Shown in pieces: positions 41,882 to 46,362 of a stretch of 46,362 nt of DNA. The notes beneath the pieces are model-generated. The model was not told where the DNA came from, ran no database searches, and worked only from the letters and a program-made list of their open reading frames with translations. The DNA is from Acetoanaerobium pronyense (lineage in GTDB: Bacteria > Bacillota > Clostridia > Peptostreptococcales > Filifactoraceae): the NCBI RefSeq assembly GCF_017874355.1, contig NZ_JAGGLI010000024.1:1-46362 (forward strand), read 5' to 3'. Numbering within the stretch: the first letter of the stretch is position 1; every line of letters starts with the position of its first letter. A program made the position numbers and the translations under genes.

Positions 41882-41929
41882 AAAGGAATGATTATATTGC
41901 GCAGATAGATGCAATATAATCATTCCTTT
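41882..41929. repeat. 19-bp perfect inverted repeat after nhaC
   Basis: AAAGGAATGATTATATTGC (41882-41900) and its exact reverse complement (41911-41929) flank a 10-base loop. It can act as a bidirectional terminator although the following T-run is short (CCTTTAG). Its perfection and length also suit a small mobile repeat. Confidence 0.7.
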
Positions 41930-42139
41930 AGCTTTAACTAAAATAAAATCTATAGAAATGTAAAAAAGATTTGTTTTAATAGATTTACTATTTAATATTT
42001 TAATATTTACTCTATGTAAATAATTTGTAAGTTATTTGTATTAGTTTAGACACCAATTTTTAATATATATTTGATAAACTTTAACTATAGATTATTTTTA
42101 AATGGCTATTAGTTTAGCTAGATGAAAGGAGAAAAAACA

Positions 42140-43132
42140 ATGAATAAAACAATGAGAAGGTTAGCAGCGGTTACCCTTGTAGGTTCATTAGCTGCTTATC
42201 CTGTTATGGGATTTGCAAATCAAGAGACGTTACCATTAAATATAGAGGATGAGGTAGTACCGATAAGACTAGAAAACAAAGAAGTAAAAAAATCTCTTTA
42301 TGGGAAATTAGAAGGAGAGGTGTTCAAAGTTGAAAACCTTGAGCACTTTGACAGAATATTTCTAAATACAAAAGATGGCTCAGAGATTCATCTGAATGTT
42401 GACAAGACCCCTATCTATAGTCTTGAAAGCATGTCAAAGGTGGAAAAATCATCTATAGAAGTAGGAGATACTCTTCAGGCTTTTTATGATGTTACTATGC
42501 CTATGATATTGATATATCCACCACAATATTCTCCAAAAGTAATAGTTGTGATGGATTCTGATAGTAGATCTCTTAAAGTAAGCAAATTTGATGAAGATTT
42601 TCTATCCACAGAAAAGGATATGATAAATAATCTAAAATTAAATATTGGAGAAAATACTATTATTGAGGATTTAGAAGGAAACACTGATTTTTCAGCAGAG
42701 GATGTAAAAAATAATGAACTTATGGTTTTTTATACAGCTACAACAAGAAGCATACCTCCTCAAACATCTCCTCAAAAGATAATAGTCTTACCTGAGATAA
42801 AAGATGAAGGTCATGTAATAGTTGAAGAGCCTGTGGAAACAGAAATACCTCAAGCTGTGAAAGAGATAATTGAAAGCCAAAGTTACTATTCAAACAATAG
42901 TAGGATGGTTCCTGTAGCAAGCATAGGAAACGCTCTAGGGTATAACGTAGTATGGAATGCACAGGAAAGAAAAGTTTCCCTTACAAAATATGAAAATACT
43001 ATCGAAGTACTTGTAGATACTAACCAGTATATTGTTAATGGAAGATGGATAAAAATGCCAGTAAACACAGAAATAAGAGATTCTAGAACCTATTCCGAAG
43101 AAAATTTTATAGAGTTTCTTTTAGGAAACTAA
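42140..43132 (+). CDS. Secreted protein with a copper-amine-oxidase-N-like domain
   Basis: 330-residue exported protein from the ATG at 42140. The signal peptide (about 1-26, ending GFANQ) is followed by a beta-rich region (about 30-230) that I do not recognise. A C-terminal domain (about 250-325), RMVPVASIGNALGYNVVWNA and then KVSLTKYENTIEVLVD, is of the copper amine oxidase N-like (PF07833) type common on clostridial surfaces. AAAGGAG lies eight bases before 42140; an in-frame ATG at 42122 is too early for it. Its function is probably surface binding. Confidence 0.85.
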   Translation: MNKTMRRLAAVTLVGSLAAYPVMGFANQETLPLNIEDEVVPIRLENKEVKKSLYGKLEGEVFKVENLEHFDRIFLNTKDGSEIHLNVDKTPIYSLESMSKVEKSSIEVGDTLQAFYDVTMPMILIYPPQYSPKVIVVMDSDSRSLKVSKFDEDFLSTEKDMINNLKLNIGENTIIEDLEGNTDFSAEDVKNNELMVFYTATTRSIPPQTSPQKIIVLPEIKDEGHVIVEEPVETEIPQAVKEIIESQSYYSNNSRMVPVASIGNALGYNVVWNAQERKVSLTKYENTIEVLVDTNQYIVNGRWIKMPVNTEIRDSRTYSEENFIEFLLGN

Positions 43133-43176
43133 TATACCTATAGAATCAGTTTGATTTTAGCTCTGAAGATAAGGAC

Positions 43177-43210
43177 AAAAGGGAGGCGTATTTTGCTTCC
43201 CTTTTAATAT
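43177..43210 (+). terminator. Intrinsic terminator after the secreted protein gene
   Basis: AAAAGGGAGGC pairs with GCTTCCCTTTT (one G-U pair) around a seven-base loop. Confidence 0.75.
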
Positions 43211-43261
43211 ATAAAAAATTATACTAAGACTTAGATTATTTTAAAGTAAAGGGGGCGCGGT

Positions 43262-44125
43262 ATGAAAAATAAATTATTTTTAATAGGATTTATATTACTA
43301 TTTGTATTTACAGGATGTTCCTCACCTGCTGAAGAAACTTCATCTAGTATGCCAATGGATACTGGCTCATATCCAAATGAAGATATAGCTAGCCAAGATA
43401 GAGCAATGGGTGAAGGTGGAGATAGTTCTTTGCTAGAAGATCAGAAGCTTATAAAGCAGGGAGATATAAGTCTAGAGGTTCAAGACGTAAAAGACTCATA
43501 TATCGAAATATCAGAATTAGTAAAAGCATATAATGGATATGTATTTAGTATGAGTGAAACAAATTATGAAAACCAAAGTTATATGAATATTACTATAAAG
43601 GTTGAAAGCGAAGAATTTGAAAATCTCTTTGAACAACTAAAGACTATGGGAGAGCTTAACTCCTCAAATATATATACTCAAGATGTTACAAGGGAGTATA
43701 TTGACACAAAGGCAAGACTAGATACACTCAAGATTCAGGAGGAAACTCTTCAAAATCTTTTGACTAGGGCAGAAACAGTAGAAGATTTACTAAAAATAGA
43801 AACTGAGCTACAAAGAGTAAGGCAAGATATAGAAGCAAGTCAAGGTCAGCTCAACTATCTTGAAAATGCAATCGATTATTCAGTAATAAATCTAAACCTT
43901 AGAAGTAGAAGAGGACCAAGTAATCTAGACGAAAGAGACAATATTTTAGAGAGATTGATTTTTAGTCTTAGGGATGGAATGGGTTTTTGGGCAAACTTTA
44001 TAGTATCTGCAGCTGCCTTTGTACTTTGGCTTTTACCAGTTCTTATAGTAGCGGTATTTTTAATTAAGCCTTTAAAGAAATTATTGTCAAAACTATTTAG
44101 AAAAAGAGGAGATAGGGAGCATTAG
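43262..44125 (+). CDS. DUF4349 membrane-anchored lipoprotein
   Basis: 287-residue protein with an N-terminal lipobox (FVFTGCSS), an external DUF4349 region (about 60-225) with ISLEVQDVKDSYIEISELV and a long coiled coil (about 150-205), then one membrane segment (about 240-265) and a basic tail inside the cell. It is therefore anchored at both ends. The family's role is unknown. GGGGGCGCGG lies ahead of the ATG. It is monocistronic and faces the flotillin gene. Confidence 0.88.
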   Translation: MKNKLFLIGFILLFVFTGCSSPAEETSSSMPMDTGSYPNEDIASQDRAMGEGGDSSLLEDQKLIKQGDISLEVQDVKDSYIEISELVKAYNGYVFSMSETNYENQSYMNITIKVESEEFENLFEQLKTMGELNSSNIYTQDVTREYIDTKARLDTLKIQEETLQNLLTRAETVEDLLKIETELQRVRQDIEASQGQLNYLENAIDYSVINLNLRSRRGPSNLDERDNILERLIFSLRDGMGFWANFIVSAAAFVLWLLPVLIVAVFLIKPLKKLLSKLFRKRGDREH

Positions 44126-44152
44126 AGATTAGCAGAAAAATTTAAATTCTAA

Positions 44153-44198
44153 AAAAGCAGGCTCTTTTATGATATATATCATAAAAGAGCCTGCTTTT
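44153..44198. terminator. Bidirectional terminator between convergent genes
   Basis: A 23-bp perfect inverted repeat, starting AAAAGCAGGCTCTTTTATGA, is flanked by an A-run on one side and a T-run on the other. It serves the DUF4349 gene and, on the minus strand, the flotillin gene. Confidence 0.92.
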
Positions 44199-44236
44199 AT
44201 TGTAAATAAAACATTTAAGATTAGATTAGCAATTTT

Positions 44237-45724
44237 TTATTCTTCTGAGTCAGAGCTGTTATTGATATCTTCCTTAGGTGTATTTTCTTTTTCGTATTTA
44301 TTTTCCTGTACGAAAAACTCATTTATCTTATTTTTATCAACTTTTTTTAGAGCATCCATTAGGTTATATCCAGTTAGAGCCTCTACTGTTTCAGGGAGAG
44401 TAGACATTATATCAGTCACATATCCTGTAACCTTTGAAGCACCACCACCTTTTGAATCTCCTTTTGAGCCGCTGTCTACAATGACGATTTTTTCTGTTTT
44501 TGAAAGAGGCTCTGAAATTGATTTTGCAATTTCTGGTAGCTTTTCTATAATCATTTGAGTGATAGCCGCTTCATTATAAAGCTTGAAGGCTTCCGCTTTC
44601 TTTTCCATAGTCTTAGCTTCCGCTTCCCCTTTTGCCATTATAGCCTCTGCCTCAGCGGAACCTTTTATTTTTATGGATTCAGCCTCAGCCTGTGCTCTTA
44701 GCCTAATTGCATTAGCTTGAGCTTCGGCTTCTTGGATTTCGGAATATTTTTTACCTTCAGCATCTTTTTCCTGACTATACTTTCTAGCATCTGCCTGCTT
44801 TTTAATAGTTGCATCAAGCTCTTTCTCTTTTCTTGATGCTTCTTTTTCCTGAAGCTCTATTTCACGTTCCTTTTTTATGATTTCAACCTGCATTGCAGAT
44901 TCAGTAACTTCTTTCTTTACCTTATTTGCCTCGATTTCATAGGCTAAATCGGCTATTGCTTTTGAAGTTTCCTGTTCTTTTCTGTAGGATTCTATTTTCA
45001 GGTTTTTTACTTTATTTGCTTCTGCAATTTGAGTATCGGCTATAAGGCTAGCCTCTTCTCCAAGTCTGTTGTCTTCTGCCACCTTGATTTTAGTTTCTTT
45101 TCTTGCCTGTGATTCTGCAATATCAGCATCTCTTTTTACTGCGGCTATTCTTGGCTTACCAAGGGCCTCAAGATATCCATTTTTATCTCCAATATCTCTT
45201 ATAGTAAAGGCTTTGATTTCAAGTCCCATAGTTGAAAGGTCAAGGGCTGCAACTTCTTGCACCTGAGATGCAAACTTTTCCCTGTCTTTATATATCTCTT
45301 CAACTGACATCTTGGAAATAATTTCTCTAAGCTTACCCTCAAGTACATCTTTTGCAGTATCTTTTATAACTTCGATAGTCTTTTGTTCATTCCCTGTATT
45401 GAACTGCTCAACTGCACAAAGAATACTTTCTTTGTCGCTTCTTACCTTAAGTACAGCTACTCCATCGGCTCTTATGTCTACCCCTTGTTCCGTAAGAGCC
45501 CCTTCTGTCCTTACTTCTATCTTCATGTTTTCAAGGGAGATCTTATCAGATCTTTCTAGCAGTGGAACAACGAAGCCCCCGCCTCCGGATATTACTCTCT
45601 TTTTAAGTCCTGTTACTACCATAGCTTTGTCTTGAGGAACCTTCTTCCACATGAGAAGAATGCTTAAAACTAAGAGTATCAAGACAACAGCTATTATTGC
45701 TGCGATTACAACACTATTCACCAA
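44237..45724 (-). CDS. floT: Flotillin (FloT/YuaG-like membrane scaffold protein)
   Basis: 495-residue protein. One N-terminal membrane segment (about 6-25) is followed by an SPFH/PHB domain (about 30-210), then the flotillin coiled coil rich in EA/AE repeats (about 215-400) and an acidic tail. Flotillins organise membrane microdomains and affect fluidity, secretion and signalling. Start: TTG at 45724 or, more likely, GTG at 45721, which sits eight bases after GGAGG. It is transcribed with the NfeD-like gene upstream, 10 bases away, the same pairing as yuaF-yuaG in Bacillus. Confidence 0.93.
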   Translation of the reverse strand: MVNSVVIAAIIAVVLILLVLSILLMWKKVPQDKAMVVTGLKKRVISGGGGFVVPLLERSDKISLENMKIEVRTEGALTEQGVDIRADGVAVLKVRSDKESILCAVEQFNTGNEQKTIEVIKDTAKDVLEGKLREIISKMSVEEIYKDREKFASQVQEVAALDLSTMGLEIKAFTIRDIGDKNGYLEALGKPRIAAVKRDADIAESQARKETKIKVAEDNRLGEEASLIADTQIAEANKVKNLKIESYRKEQETSKAIADLAYEIEANKVKKEVTESAMQVEIIKKEREIELQEKEASRKEKELDATIKKQADARKYSQEKDAEGKKYSEIQEAEAQANAIRLRAQAEAESIKIKGSAEAEAIMAKGEAEAKTMEKKAEAFKLYNEAAITQMIIEKLPEIAKSISEPLSKTEKIVIVDSGSKGDSKGGGASKVTGYVTDIMSTLPETVEALTGYNLMDALKKVDKNKINEFFVQENKYEKENTPKEDINNSSDSEE

Positions 45725-45734
45725 ATTACCTCCT

Positions 45735-46262
45735 TTAAATTTTTTCTACATAAAAAAGGTTATCACGAAATCCCATAATAAGGACATAATCACCTTTTTT
45801 GATGACTGAGTTTTCAAAAGCCTTTGCCGGAGATTGATAGGTATTGTCGTTTATTTGATATATTATATAACCTACCTTGTCACCCTCCATATCAAGAGCA
45901 GCTCTTGCCTTTAATCCCACAAAATCACTCTTTGAAGCGCTTGTGGTTTCATATTTTTTTAGTTTGCTTATTACAAACCTATCTAATAAAAATCCCCCTA
46001 ATAGGCCAGATAATGCTGCTAAAATAATAGTAACTATCTCAGGATAGCCTCTTTGACTTAAGATTAAACCGCTTCCTCCAAATATTGTAAAAAAAAGAAC
46101 TATAATACTTGGTTTTAAAAAGCTCATAAAATTAAATCCATCAGTATCAAAGTCAATATCAGGTCCGTTAAAGTCCATAAAATCAAAAAACTGACCGAGC
46201 ACAAAGGTTATTAACGTCAAAATGACTCCAAGATAAAAAGATATTTCAAACAACTTAATCAT
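45735..46262 (-). CDS. NfeD-like (YuaF-type) membrane protein
   Basis: 175-residue protein with three or four membrane segments (about 5-25, 48-65, 75-97) and a C-terminal OB-fold domain (about 110-175, with VGLKARAALDMEGDKVG and KKGDYVLIMGF). This is the short, protease-free NfeD class that partners flotillins. AGGAGA lies upstream of the ATG. Confidence 0.9.
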   Translation of the reverse strand: MIKLFEISFYLGVILTLITFVLGQFFDFMDFNGPDIDFDTDGFNFMSFLKPSIIVLFFTIFGGSGLILSQRGYPEIVTIILAALSGLLGGFLLDRFVISKLKKYETTSASKSDFVGLKARAALDMEGDKVGYIIYQINDNTYQSPAKAFENSVIKKGDYVLIMGFRDNLFYVEKI

Positions 46263-46280
46263 AAGGTATTCTCCTCGTAT

Positions 46281-46318
46281 AATATGTTTAGACCCAGTTT
46301 TTATGGTCTAAGCATATT
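46281..46318 (-). promoter_or_regulatory. Inverted repeat in the leader of the NfeD-flotillin operon
   Basis: AATATGTTTAGACC (46281-46294) and GGTCTAAGCATATT (46305-46318) form a 14-bp inverted repeat with one G-U position and a ten-base loop. It lies just upstream of the ribosome site and may be an operator or a leader hairpin. The promoter must lie at the window edge or beyond. Confidence 0.5.
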
Positions 46319-46362
46319 TATTTTTTTCTTTAACTTACCAATTTTTAATTGAGATATCCTAA

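Noticed and set aside
44169-44558. Plus-strand 129-codon open frame opposite the flotillin gene
   Set aside because: It begins inside the bidirectional terminator and mirrors the coding strand of a well-supported flotillin.
45312-45635. Plus-strand 107-codon open frame opposite the flotillin gene
   Set aside because: Antisense shadow of the SPFH domain with no ribosome site.

Overview
The window looks like the chromosome of a low-GC, Gram-positive, anaerobic Clostridia-type bacterium. The reasons are strongly AT-biased codons, strong AGGAGG-type ribosome sites with frequent GTG and TTG starts, lipoprotein-type surface proteins, a Firmicute-style PTS with GlcT and TreR, class I cyclic-di-GMP riboswitches, and an NQR-type redox pump in place of a quinone-based respiratory chain. 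A Peptostreptococcaceae-like host would fit, but that is inference. No rRNA, tRNA or CRISPR array was found.

Region 1 (1-8034) is sugar uptake. It opens with the 3' end (domains V and VI) of a group II intron. The trehalose operon follows: treB, treA and treR, behind a promoter with two TreR-type palindromes and a possible cre site. After it come glcT and a separately promoted unit of EIIBA, HPr and enzyme I, whose leader carries a GlcT-type antiterminator RNA site overlapping a terminator. TreB has no EIIA domain and the EIIBA protein has no EIIC domain, so the two probably work together.

Region 2 (8100-14400) is mixed and partly accessory. It holds a small orphan protein behind a perfect hairpin, a two-component system with a structured leader, a DUF6273 protein with a compositional break, a degenerate tyrosine-recombinase-like protein, a truncated DUF4180 remnant, and on the minus strand a secreted transglutaminase-like protein. 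That last gene sits behind two tandem cyclic-di-GMP-I riboswitches whose flanking sequences can form mutually exclusive stems, one of which reaches the Shine-Dalgarno sequence.

Region 3 (14540-20100) is a five-gene nqrBCDEF-like operon with no nqrA and no rnfB or rnfC, followed by a PHP phosphoesterase and a cysteine-cluster protein.

Region 4 (20280-34770) is housekeeping and envelope functions. It contains a divergent PEP carboxykinase, MnmM, a response regulator-PP2C phosphatase, an M23 peptidase with a bactofilin, a chemotaxis receptor, an osmoprotectant ABC transporter, an ECF S-component, an amidohydrolase lipoprotein, a formate/nitrite-family channel and a ClC protein lacking the usual gating glutamates.

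Region 5 (34940-46362) holds a rhodanese, a TetR-adaptor-RND efflux operon with a terminator in its leader, an NhaC antiporter, a secreted copper-amine-oxidase-N-like protein, a DUF4349 lipoprotein and, on the minus strand, an NfeD-flotillin pair.
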